Positions 6,200 to 15,357 of a DNA stretch of 64,000 bases are shown in pieces; the first letter of the stretch is position 1; each line of letters begins with the position of its first letter. The stretch is from Chryseobacterium sp. IHB B 17019 (GTDB taxonomy: Bacteria > Bacteroidota > Bacteroidia > Flavobacteriales > Weeksellaceae). The translations under genes were made by a program, and so were the position numbers. The stretch lies in NCBI RefSeq assembly GCF_001456155.1, contig NZ_CP013293.1:3224001-3288000 (forward strand). Reading direction: 5' to 3'. The notes under the pieces are model-generated. The model had not been told where the DNA came from. It saw only the letters and a list, made by a program, of their open reading frames with translations, and made no database searches.

Positions 6200-8455
6200 T
6201 TATGGCTGTAATACACACTTTTTGGCGCTAGGAATATACAGTGATCCCGTAGGACATGTGTAGATGTATTTGTATGTTGCACCACCACTAAGCGTTATAC
6301 ATCTTATGTATTTAGTATTAACGTTAGGATATGGATATACATCATTCGATCCAGCAGGACAGCTAATATCTGATTCCTGTAATACATTTACCGTAACAGC
6401 TACTGCCGGACATGATCTTCCACCAATGTTAATATCAAAGTATGCAGTACCTTCCCCAAGAGGAGTTCCTGTAATATTATATACAAGTGTGCCCGATCCT
6501 ACATTAAAGTTATTTGCGACTAATGTTGCCACTAATCCCGGTACTCCTGTAGAAGGTATAGACTGATTGGCATAAGAACCTCCGTTTCCACCTGTATAAG
6601 GAATCGATAAAGTAACCCCTGGAGCAACTACTGTATTATTTTTTAATGTCCCATTAAGTACTGTTCCGCCACAATTTAAGTTACCAACAGTACCGGCAGG
6701 TGCATTTACTGTTCTTGAGAAAGTACAGCTTTTTCCTCCTATGGTGATTGCAAAATTGGCAGTTCCTGCTGAACTAGGAGTTCCCGTAATATTAAAAGTG
6801 AAAAATCCACCTGTTCCGTTATTTACGTTTCCTTTTAATAAATTAGCCGTTAAGCCTGTCACACCTGTAGACGCTACGGTTTGGGCCTCATAAGCACCTC
6901 CGTTACCTCCTGTATAAGAAATAACTGATGATACTCCGGAAGCCGCTACACCACCAGTTAAAGTTCCATTATTGGTAGGTGTACCACATAATATATCTGA
7001 CACTACTGCTGCTTTAGCAGACACTGGTATTGATAAGTTACAACCTTTTCCTCCTACAAATAATGCAAAAACGGCAGTACCTGAAGCTGAGGGAGTTCCT
7101 GTTATAAAATAAGTAAGCTCTCCGTCTCCATTGGTGAAATTTGCAGGATTCAAAGTAGCAGTTAAGCCTGTTACTCCTGTAGAGCTTACGGTTTGTCCAT
7201 CATGAGCACCCCCGTTACCTCCTATATAAGAAATCTTTGAGGTAATTGAAGCTGCTGTCCCCGCCGTCAAAGTTCCGCTATTTACAGGATTGCTACATAC
7301 TAACTGACTTACCGTACCTACTATTGGAGCAACTGCAGCACAAGTGGATACCCATTTAGAAGCATTCCAGAACTCAAGGCAATTGGTGGTAATATTATAA
7401 ACCATCAATCCTGCTGTTTTAGTTTTAATTAAATCTCTCTGAGCTGTTGTAAGTCTTGGAGGAAGAAAGCCTTTGTCGGTTGTTGACAAGTCTAGAATAG
7501 CACTTTCGTTAGGTTCCGTAATTCCAATACCCATGCTCCCTTCTTTGGTCATAACCACATCATTTTTTTGCTGGTCTGCAGTAGGCACTTTAAAAATATC
7601 ATTATCCTTGGCAGCATCAATATGAAATATTTGCTGAGGCGTTGAAGTACCAAAGCCTATTTCCTGATAATCAGATATAAATATACCCGGCCTAGCAGGA
7701 TTATAAGAAACATTTCCTTTAGTACCAATAGACAAACCATCTTTACCATTGGTCGTTCCACCGCTTGTATTGTGTTTTAAGTAATAGCCATAGCCGGTAT
7801 TATTTTCATTAAACCATAAAGCACCTCCTGCTCCCTCTTTATTTGCATTGGAATGGATTCTTAAAATAGGATCTGCTAAAGTTCCTGTCTGGTCGCTTGG
7901 CCCTCCTATTCTTGCTTCACCTCCTACTACCTGAAATAATGAATTAGGAGCTAAAGTACCAATACCAACTCTATTATTCGCTGCGTCAACGGAAAGTGTA
8001 CTTCCATCAACAGAAAATGCGTTCACCGCAGTTCCTGTAAACGCCAAAGTTTTATCATTCTGTTCTACAAGACGGTTCGTATCTAGTGTACCATCCGTAT
8101 TATAGATATTATTATCCTGATCTATTCCGGAAATATTAGGATTCAATTTGATCCAAAGCGTTCCGTCAAAATAATAATATCCAGGATAATCAATTGCAAC
8201 AGCAATATCGGATTGTGTCCCGGTAGTGATATCATTTACATAAATTAAAGTAGATACCGGTATATTGGTCATGTTTTGGGCCCTCTGCCTGTCTACTCTG
8301 GGAATAAGTAAACCATCTATTGCTCTTGAAGTTCCTGTGGAGCTTTTTGCAGTGATGTCTAAAGTAGCTTTAGGATCGGGAGAATTAACCCCTATCTGGG
8401 CGGAAGCCAATCCTGAAAGAAGGATCGCTGATAATAGTATAATATTATTTTTCAT
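6200..8455 (-). CDS. Large secreted repeat protein with C-terminal chitin-binding-like module
   Basis: A 751-residue exported protein with a signal peptide cleaved near LASAQ. The N-terminal half (about 20-375) contains two related blocks, LDITAK...GLLIPRV and LDLSTTDKGFLPPRL, as in tail-fibre-like and surface proteins of Flavobacteriia. Three ~100-residue repeats follow (about 387-480, 490-585 and 595-690). Each has SYTGGNGG-like, STGVTGL and ITGTP motifs and a Cys pair, like beta-sandwich modules. The last 50 residues (699-748) have four Cys in a pattern C-x6-YPYP...Y-x2-C...Y-x2-CPTGSLY...C that resembles peritrophin/CBM14 chitin-binding domains, with fewer Cys than usual. No type IX secretion tail is evident. 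Binding to chitin or another glycan is an inference. Confidence 0.75.
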   Translation of the reverse strand: MKNNIILLSAILLSGLASAQIGVNSPDPKATLDITAKSSTGTSRAIDGLLIPRVDRQRAQNMTNIPVSTLIYVNDITTGTQSDIAVAIDYPGYYYFDGTLWIKLNPNISGIDQDNNIYNTDGTLDTNRLVEQNDKTLAFTGTAVNAFSVDGSTLSVDAANNRVGIGTLAPNSLFQVVGGEARIGGPSDQTGTLADPILRIHSNANKEGAGGALWFNENNTGYGYYLKHNTSGGTTNGKDGLSIGTKGNVSYNPARPGIFISDYQEIGFGTSTPQQIFHIDAAKDNDIFKVPTADQQKNDVVMTKEGSMGIGITEPNESAILDLSTTDKGFLPPRLTTAQRDLIKTKTAGLMVYNITTNCLEFWNASKWVSTCAAVAPIVGTVSQLVCSNPVNSGTLTAGTAASITSKISYIGGNGGAHDGQTVSSTGVTGLTATLNPANFTNGDGELTYFITGTPSASGTAVFALFVGGKGCNLSIPVSAKAAVVSDILCGTPTNNGTLTGGVAASGVSSVISYTGGNGGAYEAQTVASTGVTGLTANLLKGNVNNGTGGFFTFNITGTPSSAGTANFAITIGGKSCTFSRTVNAPAGTVGNLNCGGTVLNGTLKNNTVVAPGVTLSIPYTGGNGGSYANQSIPSTGVPGLVATLVANNFNVGSGTLVYNITGTPLGEGTAYFDINIGGRSCPAVAVTVNVLQESDISCPAGSNDVYPYPNVNTKYIRCITLSGGATYKYIYTCPTGSLYIPSAKKCVLQP

Positions 8456-8556
8456 TCCTTAAGTTTTGTTGTTTTTTCTTTTGTTGTTTGCCTTAGTGTT
8501 TTTAGAATCGTATCATGCAACAAGCTGCATATATAATTTCGTGGAATTCCGGAGGG

Positions 8557-8564
8557 CAAAGTTA
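8557..8564 (-). promoter_or_regulatory. Promoter -7 box of the secreted repeat protein gene
   Basis: TAACTTTG on the minus strand matches TAnnTTTG. No good -33 TTG lies at the right spacing. A start near 8552 would give a leader of about 97 nt, long for this genome. Confidence 0.35.
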
Positions 8565-8706
8565 GAATGAAGGACAAATAAAAAAGCTACTGCATTTTCA
8601 CTTTAAAAATGCAATTCACTAAAAATCAATAATTTATTTTGTAAAATGTGATTTAATGTGTAATTTTTTTCGTCAAATAAAATTTTTGTGAATATTTGTG
8701 TATGAC

Positions 8707-8739
8707 CATAAACCTGAAAAAAAGAATTTCAGGTTTATG
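8707..8739. terminator. Perfect 13-bp hairpin, probable terminator
   Basis: Arms CATAAACCTGAAA and TTTCAGGTTTATG pair perfectly around a 7-nt A-rich loop. It lies about 130 nt past the stop of the TlpA-type gene. No long T-run follows on either strand, so its efficiency as a terminator is uncertain. Confidence 0.45.
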
Positions 8740-8867
8740 CTGTGATTAAAAATCAGAAACTGCAAGAATATGCAGATGATTTGTTGTTTAAACTAATCTA
8801 TTATAAAGGCTTACACAAAAGAAATCCTTATAAATGGCGTTTGCTTATCAATAAAGATATTTTATGA

Positions 8868-9803
8868 CTAATCTGTTTTGAAAATCTCAGGGAGCTCATC
8901 AGGGCGTAAAACAATTTTCCCTTGCTTATCAATTAAAACCAGTGTCGGAGTGCCTGGAACGGCATAATTTTTAAAATTGATCCCCTTCATTCCCTGTGGC
9001 TCCAGATAAGTATCTTTCCATAAGAAACTTTTTGAATATTCCCTGAAAGTATTTTCATTTGCATCTCCCGAAATGGCAATAATCCGTATTTTTCTTTTTT
9101 CAATTTCAGGGTAATAGTTTGGCATCTGGCGCATCATTTCGGCGCAAGGTCCACATTCGGATAAATAAAATATGAGCAGTGTTTTATTGTATTGACTTCC
9201 AGCCAGCTCAGACGATTTCAAAACCGAAGTTTTACCGTTCTCATTAAGAATAATGTCTGGAGCCTGAGTTCCTACAGCAGCTTTTATATAAGCCTTTAAA
9301 ACCCCTTCATAGTGATCTACTTTCCCGGAACCGGTCACAATAGGCGATATAAAACTTACCAAATGCTCCTTATCCTGCTGTATAAGGGAATACGCCGTTT
9401 CTTTTGCAAAAGCCGAATAGACGTTTTTATCTTTAATTTTCTCTGTAATTTTGGTAAAATGTTCCAAAAAAAGGTAAGGATTTTTTAAAACCTGAGTATA
9501 AGCTTCTGTCCATAAATTAATTACACGGCTCCAATATTCTGAGGTGTAAAGCGTACTCCAATCCAATTCTGTCGCAACGTAAGTGGTAAAATCCTTGGCT
9601 TTCTTTTCTGCTTCCTGCTTAAAAAGAGAATAACTTGCATCATTTTCTGACAGGCCTTTTAATTTTTCCTTTGCAGAAGTAAAATCTGTAATAATCTGGT
9701 CCTGCTTCTTGGAAACGGCATCCAGCTTTTCAGATTGAGCTTTTACCACTAAAAATATTCCTAAAAGAAATACTGTAACAGATATTTTTTTCAACAAAAT
9801 CAT
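8868..9803 (-). CDS. TlpA/thioredoxin-like periplasmic thiol-disulfide protein
   Basis: A 311-residue protein with an N-terminal signal segment ending near VKAQ. Residues 24-175 are mainly helical, without a recognised fold. A thioredoxin-like domain covers about 178-305. Its active site is Cys217-Gly-Pro-Cys220 in LSECGPCAEMM, and the cis-proline loop is VPGTPTLVL. Such TlpA/ResA-type proteins reduce or shuffle disulfides in the periplasm. The gene faces the same way as the TPR/HTH gene 50 nt upstream and could share its transcript. The helical N-terminal half is common in Bacteroidota TlpA proteins of unknown partner. Confidence 0.82.
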   Translation of the reverse strand: MILLKKISVTVFLLGIFLVVKAQSEKLDAVSKKQDQIITDFTSAKEKLKGLSENDASYSLFKQEAEKKAKDFTTYVATELDWSTLYTSEYWSRVINLWTEAYTQVLKNPYLFLEHFTKITEKIKDKNVYSAFAKETAYSLIQQDKEHLVSFISPIVTGSGKVDHYEGVLKAYIKAAVGTQAPDIILNENGKTSVLKSSELAGSQYNKTLLIFYLSECGPCAEMMRQMPNYYPEIEKRKIRIIAISGDANENTFREYSKSFLWKDTYLEPQGMKGINFKNYAVPGTPTLVLIDKQGKIVLRPDELPEIFKTD

Positions 9804-9852
9804 GCTTTTATAATTTAAATGATACTTTCGAACAATTTAGAAATGTGATTTT

Positions 9853-11349
9853 TTAACTAATCATGGATAAAATAATATACAATTCATTTTGACTTTTCAG
9901 GTTCATTTTTTTATTGATCCGATATCTTCTTGCTTCCGCCGCTCTTATGCTGGAATTGGTATATTGTGAAATTTCTTTAATCCCAAAATTCATTTTAATT
10001 AATGAGCAGAAATTAATATCAGAAATATTAAGCTCAGGATACTGCTCCTGAAGTGATTTATAAAAAGTAGGATAAACCTTCTGAAATTCAATATAAAAGG
10101 CATTTATATCTTCCTTCGCAAGATGTATCAGCTCTTTTGTTTTTTTGGATTCGCTGTAAGAATATTTTTCTTGCTGCTCACCAGATAAAATGCTTTCTGT
10201 ATCGGGCTTGTCAATATTTTGAGAAAAATCTTTACTCCGTTTTCGGTAAATAAATACACCTACTACACCTAAAACTATTAAAATTGCCAGGCCTGAAAAT
10301 ATATATCTATAATTAGGTCCAGTTTTTTTATCTAAAATTTCCGAATTGATCTCGCTAATAGAACCAAGATCCCCTGACTTCTTCTTTATAACATCCACAC
10401 TATCAACCAACTGCTTAAACTCATTGGAATAATACGTTGCTTTTTCATAATCTTTTAATCCTTCATAAGAATCTGAAAGCAATGGATATATTTTGAATAA
10501 TCTTGGGAAATTATCCGTTTTTTTAGATTTTTCAATGGCTTGATTATAATATTCTATCGCTAAAGGATAATTCTTTTTTGTGTTTGCAATCTTACCCTTT
10601 ATCATCAGGTTCAGGATAATTAATGCTTCACTTGGGTAGTTTTTAAGGTATCCATCTATAATGGCTTCATTTTTTTCGGCTTCATCAATATTTGGCAAAA
10701 AGGTTTGCGACCAGGTGAGGGATAACAGGGAAAAAATTTCCGAGAGCTTTTTGAATGTATTGGCTTGAGGAATATTTTTCGTGAGCTGATACGCTTGTTT
10801 CTTTAAATTAACAACTTTTACCTGATCTACTTTTTCTTCACTGTAAGCAAGCAAATCCGCTTTTGCCAGGAGAATCCATATTTCATTTACATTACGGTCC
10901 GCTTCCGAGGGCACCGACATATTGTATTTTTCTGCCTGAGCCAATACTTTTTTCGACAGATTAAGATGATCCAGCTCCAAGACCAGCCGCTGATAAAGCA
11001 ACAGGAAATGGCAAAGCATATTATTGTCTTTCTGTTTTTCCGCCAGATAAATCCCTTCTTTTATTTTAGAAAGAGATTTAATAAGGTTTCCGTTGATAAA
11101 ATATATTTTGGCTTCCTCAAAAATAGAGAAAAGCTGTTCTTTTGCAAATCCGTTTTCTTTGGAGAGATAATAGAGTTCCGTAATATTTTTAAGAAGAATA
11201 TGCTGATTAAACCTACCATCTATGTAATTCTGCTCAATCGACCTGGTGAGGCTGTCGATTTCTTTTTTATGTTCTTTTTGGGAGTATAGATTACCGGAAA
11301 AAATAAAAAGAACAATTAAAAAGAAAGCATCTTTTAATAGTTTACGCAT
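9853..11349 (-). CDS. TPR membrane protein with C-terminal LuxR-like helix-turn-helix
   Basis: The frame extends to 11403, but I place the start at the ATG at 11349 (the one at 11355 is also possible). That start gives a clean signal peptide (MRKLLKDAFFLIVLFIF), and a promoter -7 box lies between it and the upstream ATG. The 498-residue product has TPR-like helical repeats in the periplasm (about 40-320), one membrane helix (about 350-369) and a cytoplasmic part. It ends in a LuxR/GerE-like HTH with SDINFCSLIKMNFGIKEIS and a basic RRYRINKKM segment. Such proteins are one-component membrane regulators common in Flavobacteriia, with unknown signal. It lies 49 nt before the TlpA-type gene. Confidence 0.78.
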   Translation of the reverse strand: MRKLLKDAFFLIVLFIFSGNLYSQKEHKKEIDSLTRSIEQNYIDGRFNQHILLKNITELYYLSKENGFAKEQLFSIFEEAKIYFINGNLIKSLSKIKEGIYLAEKQKDNNMLCHFLLLYQRLVLELDHLNLSKKVLAQAEKYNMSVPSEADRNVNEIWILLAKADLLAYSEEKVDQVKVVNLKKQAYQLTKNIPQANTFKKLSEIFSLLSLTWSQTFLPNIDEAEKNEAIIDGYLKNYPSEALIILNLMIKGKIANTKKNYPLAIEYYNQAIEKSKKTDNFPRLFKIYPLLSDSYEGLKDYEKATYYSNEFKQLVDSVDVIKKKSGDLGSISEINSEILDKKTGPNYRYIFSGLAILIVLGVVGVFIYRKRSKDFSQNIDKPDTESILSGEQQEKYSYSESKKTKELIHLAKEDINAFYIEFQKVYPTFYKSLQEQYPELNISDINFCSLIKMNFGIKEISQYTNSSIRAAEARRYRINKKMNLKSQNELYIILSMIS

Positions 11350-11372
11350 ATCCATTTCAATAATTGGTGTGG

Positions 11373-11380
11373 CAAAGATA
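11373..11380 (-). promoter_or_regulatory. Promoter -7 box that decides the start of the TPR/HTH gene
   Basis: TATCTTTG on the minus strand fits TAnnTTTG. Expected transcription start is near 11368, which is downstream of the ATG at 11403 and about 19 nt upstream of the ATG at 11349. The -33 position reads ATG rather than TTG, so the match is partial. Confidence 0.45.
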
Positions 11381-11617
11381 GATAAATTGTAATTTTTTTT
11401 CATTCGTGTGTGAATAGGTGTTTTTTAAAGAACCAAGAATACAATTGATTAGCAGAACCTTAAAAGCCCACACTCAAAAATGCATAATACTACACATTCA
11501 ATCACACGCCTGATAACCAATCAATTATATTAAAACCAGCAGACAGTATTAAGTTATTTCTATTTTCAAATAATTAAGTTAAATATAAATATTATTTAAT
11601 AGATAAATTTAAAAATA

Positions 11618-11701
11618 ATGAAAAAAATAAACAATTTGCAGCTAATTACGAAACTTAAATCTATTATGAAAAGTAATTATCAAAAAATGATAATTTTTTA
11701 A
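11618..11701 (+). CDS. Possible 27-residue peptide gene
   Basis: ATG to TAA on the plus strand, opposite in direction to both neighbours. The peptide is Lys- and Ile-rich with no recognised family. Support is only the box TAAATTTA about 8 nt upstream of the ATG and the hairpin plus T-run at its 3' end. AT-rich DNA gives such frames by chance, so confidence is low. Confidence 0.15.
   Translation: MKKINNLQLITKLKSIMKSNYQKMIIF
11675..11700 (+). terminator. Small plus-strand terminator-like hairpin
   Basis: AATTATCA and TGATAATT form a perfect 8-bp stem over a 5-nt A loop, followed by TTTTA. The stem is AT-only apart from one G-C pair, so it is weak. Confidence 0.3.
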
Positions 11702-11762
11702 TTAGACAAATGGATTTAAAATATTTAAAACTTTCAGCAATCTCCGGAATTCATTGCAAAAA

Positions 11763-11789
11763 AAATCCCAAAGTAAAACCTTGGGATTT
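11763..11789 (-). terminator. Intrinsic terminator of citrate synthase
   Basis: AAATCCCAA and TTGGGATTT form a 9-bp perfect stem with a 9-nt loop. On the minus strand it ends in a run of eight T. It lies 22 nt beyond the gltA stop. Confidence 0.85.
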
Positions 11790-11810
11790 ATATAATTAAA
11801 TTAATATGTA

Positions 11811-13097
11811 TTATCTGTTTACCATATCAATATAGTCTCTTTGCTGAGCACCTTGATAAACCTGTCTTGGTCTTCCAATTGGGTCTCCTTTCAATCTCAT
11901 TTCTTTCCATTGAGAGATCCATCCAGGAAGTCTTCCTAATGCGAACATTACGGTGAACATTTCTGTAGGAATACCTAATGCTCTGTAGATAATACCTGAG
12001 TAGAAGTCTACGTTCGGGTATAGTTTTCTTTCTACGAAGTATTCGTCTTCAAGAGCTACTTTTTCCAACTGCATTGCAATATCCAGCGCTTTATCCTGAA
12101 TTCCTAATGCGTTAAGGATATCATCAGCAGCTTTTTTGATAATTTTTGCCCTTGGATCGAAGTTTTTGTAAACTCTGTGTCCGAAGCCCATTAGACGGAA
12201 ATTATCGTTCTTATCTTTAGCTTTTGCTACCCATTTGTTTACATCTCCACCATCTTTTTCAATCAATTCCAGCATTTCGATCACTGCCTGGTTTGCACCA
12301 CCATGAAGTGGACCCCAAAGTGCAGAAACACCTGCCGAAATAGAAGCAAAAAGACCTGTATGGGCAGAGCCTACCATTCTTACAGTAGATGTAGAACAGT
12401 TTTGCTCATGATCCGCGTGAAGGATTAATAATTTATCTAAAGCTTCTACTACAACAGGGTTCATTTCGAATTCCTGGTTTGGCATTCTGAACGCCATTTT
12501 GTAGAAGTTTTCTACGTAGTTAAGGCTATTATCTCCATGGTTAAGAGGTAATCCCTGAGTTTTTCTGTACGTCCATGCGCAAAGATGAGAGAATTTAGCA
12601 ATCATCAATTCTGCAGCAAGGTCCATTTCTTCTTTAGAATTTACATTTACAGCTTTAGGATTGAAGGCCGTCAAAGCGGAAGTTAAAGAAGATAAAACTC
12701 CCATAGGGTGAGCAGAACGAGGGAAAGCATCAATAAGCTTTTTCATTTCTTCTGCTACGAAATTATATTTTTTGATATTACCGTTAAAGGTATTGAATTG
12801 ATCTTGAGTTGGTAAGTCACCATGAAGTAAAAGGTACATTACTTCCGTAAAGTTGGATTTTTCAGCGATTTGCTCGATTGGATATCCTCTGTAGAATAAT
12901 TCTCCTTTGTCTCCGTCTAAGTAAGTGATGTCGCTAAGTGTAGCTCCGGTGTTTTTGTAACCTAAATCTAAGGTAATAAGACCTGTCTGGTCTCTTAATT
13001 TTGAAATATCGATTCCTCTGTCTCCGATAGTACTATCCACGATTGGATATTCATATGAATTACCATTGTAATTCAATATTACTTTGTTGTCTGACAT
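11811..13097 (-). CDS. gltA: Citrate synthase
   Basis: A 428-residue type II citrate synthase, the usual length. It condenses oxaloacetate and acetyl-CoA at the entry to the TCA cycle in the cytoplasm. Catalytic and substrate residues are in place: His230 in HADHEQNCS, His265 in PLHGGAN, His307 in GFGHRVY and Asp364 in NVDFYSG. The N-terminal beta-rich extension of hexameric, NADH-sensitive enzymes is present. It follows enolase on the same strand with an 82-nt gap holding a weak hairpin, and has its own strong terminator. Confidence 0.97.
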   Translation of the reverse strand: MSDNKVILNYNGNSYEYPIVDSTIGDRGIDISKLRDQTGLITLDLGYKNTGATLSDITYLDGDKGELFYRGYPIEQIAEKSNFTEVMYLLLHGDLPTQDQFNTFNGNIKKYNFVAEEMKKLIDAFPRSAHPMGVLSSLTSALTAFNPKAVNVNSKEEMDLAAELMIAKFSHLCAWTYRKTQGLPLNHGDNSLNYVENFYKMAFRMPNQEFEMNPVVVEALDKLLILHADHEQNCSTSTVRMVGSAHTGLFASISAGVSALWGPLHGGANQAVIEMLELIEKDGGDVNKWVAKAKDKNDNFRLMGFGHRVYKNFDPRAKIIKKAADDILNALGIQDKALDIAMQLEKVALEDEYFVERKLYPNVDFYSGIIYRALGIPTEMFTVMFALGRLPGWISQWKEMRLKGDPIGRPRQVYQGAQQRDYIDMVNR

Positions 13098-13136
13098 TAT
13101 TTATTTTTTTTCTAAATATACTACTTATTACAAAAT

Positions 13137-13164
13137 ACGGCAAACAAAAATTATCGCTTGCCGT
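13137..13164 (-). terminator. Weak hairpin between enolase and citrate synthase
   Basis: ACGGCAA and TTGCCGT form a 7-bp stem with a 14-nt loop. It lies 16 nt after the eno stop. The minus-strand continuation TATTTTG is only moderately T-rich, so it may terminate or attenuate. Confidence 0.4.
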
Positions 13165-13179
13165 TATTTATAAATTCAA

Positions 13180-14547
<1,368 letters not shown>

Positions 14548-14602
14548 ATGAAAAAACTAAACTGATGAAAAAGTACACTTTAATATTTATTAATAAAACA
14601 GA

Positions 14603-14636
14603 AATTCTCCAAAATTTTAGTATATTTTGGAGAATT
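14603..14636 (-). terminator. Perfect 12-bp terminator hairpin
   Basis: AATTCTCCAAAA and TTTTGGAGAATT pair perfectly over a 10-nt loop. It lies 19 nt after the stop of the three-TM gene and insulates eno from it. Confidence 0.65.
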
Positions 14637-14654
14637 AAATGAAATATTGAAATA

Positions 14655-15347
14655 TTATTTCCCGTTTAGGATAAAATCTTCCGCCCCTTCGGATAATGCA
14701 ACGGCTCTTGTGCCATCCCCAAGCTGGATTTCTTTAAGGAGATGATTGTCTTTAAGCTCTTCAATTTTCTTTTCCACTTCCTGATTGTTGATGGAAGTTA
14801 TATTGCTCAGCACTTTTTCCAGCGGCGTGAATTTCTTTTCCGGATTGTAGATGGTTTTCATGACTTCCTGGGTTTCATCGTCTTTAATGATAGCAGATTT
14901 TTTCAGGCTGTCAATCTCTGTATTTTCATCGTAAACCAAAGCGGTTTTCTGAACGACATTGATCCTGTCCAGCTCTTCCTTCATCTTCTGATTTTCCAGT
15001 TTCAGAACGGCATAATCTTCTTTTAAATTCTGAACTACCCTGCTCGAAATCAGATTAAGATATTGAATGGACGAGTAGGCAGCAATAATGCAAAACCCTG
15101 AAAAGATGAAATAATTAAGGTCATGAGAAACTCCATTTTTTGACGGTTCTAAAACCTGCTTCAGTATATCACTGGAAACAAGATTCAGAAAAAGAGGAAC
15201 TGTGATGGATGCTAAAATTCCCAGTGCTATATTTCTTACTACAGATTTTCCGCCTCCGGTTTTTACTTCTCTCAGGGAGCTTCCAAGTCCGCCAATGATT
15301 CCGCAAACGACAATAATCGTCAGGAGAATGTATATTTCTGTTTTCAT
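14655..15347 (-). CDS. YEATS-associated-helix-like membrane protein (three TM plus winged helix)
   Basis: A 230-residue protein. Three hydrophobic segments lie at about residues 5-25, 40-60 and 78-98, including ILASITVPLFLNLVSSDIL. A coiled coil follows (about 105-130). The C-terminal domain (about 170-228) looks like a winged helix, with PLEKVLSNI..EVEKKIEELKDNHLLKEI and a beta wing. The membrane part resembles the three-TM domain called YEATS-associated or YLATT, described computationally in bacterial conflict-type gene neighbourhoods. That assignment is from memory of the motif and is not certain. It starts 10 nt after a repeat protein gene, so the two form an operon. Function unknown. Confidence 0.6.
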   Translation of the reverse strand: MKTEIYILLTIIVVCGIIGGLGSSLREVKTGGGKSVVRNIALGILASITVPLFLNLVSSDILKQVLEPSKNGVSHDLNYFIFSGFCIIAAYSSIQYLNLISSRVVQNLKEDYAVLKLENQKMKEELDRINVVQKTALVYDENTEIDSLKKSAIIKDDETQEVMKTIYNPEKKFTPLEKVLSNITSINNQEVEKKIEELKDNHLLKEIQLGDGTRAVALSEGAEDFILNGK

Positions 15348-15357
15348 GGCTGATGCT

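Larger units (their letters stand above)
8456..8867. other. Intergenic region, 412 bp, promoter box and one perfect hairpin
   Basis: Between the secreted repeat protein gene and the TlpA-type gene. It contains the -7 box at 8557-8564 and the 13-bp perfect inverted repeat at 8707-8739. The remainder is AT-rich and I see no reading frame or RNA gene in it. Confidence 0.5.
11404..11810. other. Intergenic region, 407 bp, very AT-rich, possible 27-codon ORF and two hairpins
   Basis: Between citrate synthase and the TPR/HTH gene. It contains the gltA terminator (11763-11789) and, on the plus strand, a 27-codon frame at 11618-11701. A TAAATTTA box precedes that frame, and a perfect 8-bp hairpin with a T-run overlaps its end (11675-11700). 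The predicted peptide starts MKKINNLQLITKLKSI. I cannot tell whether this is a real small gene or chance in AT-rich DNA. Confidence 0.4.
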
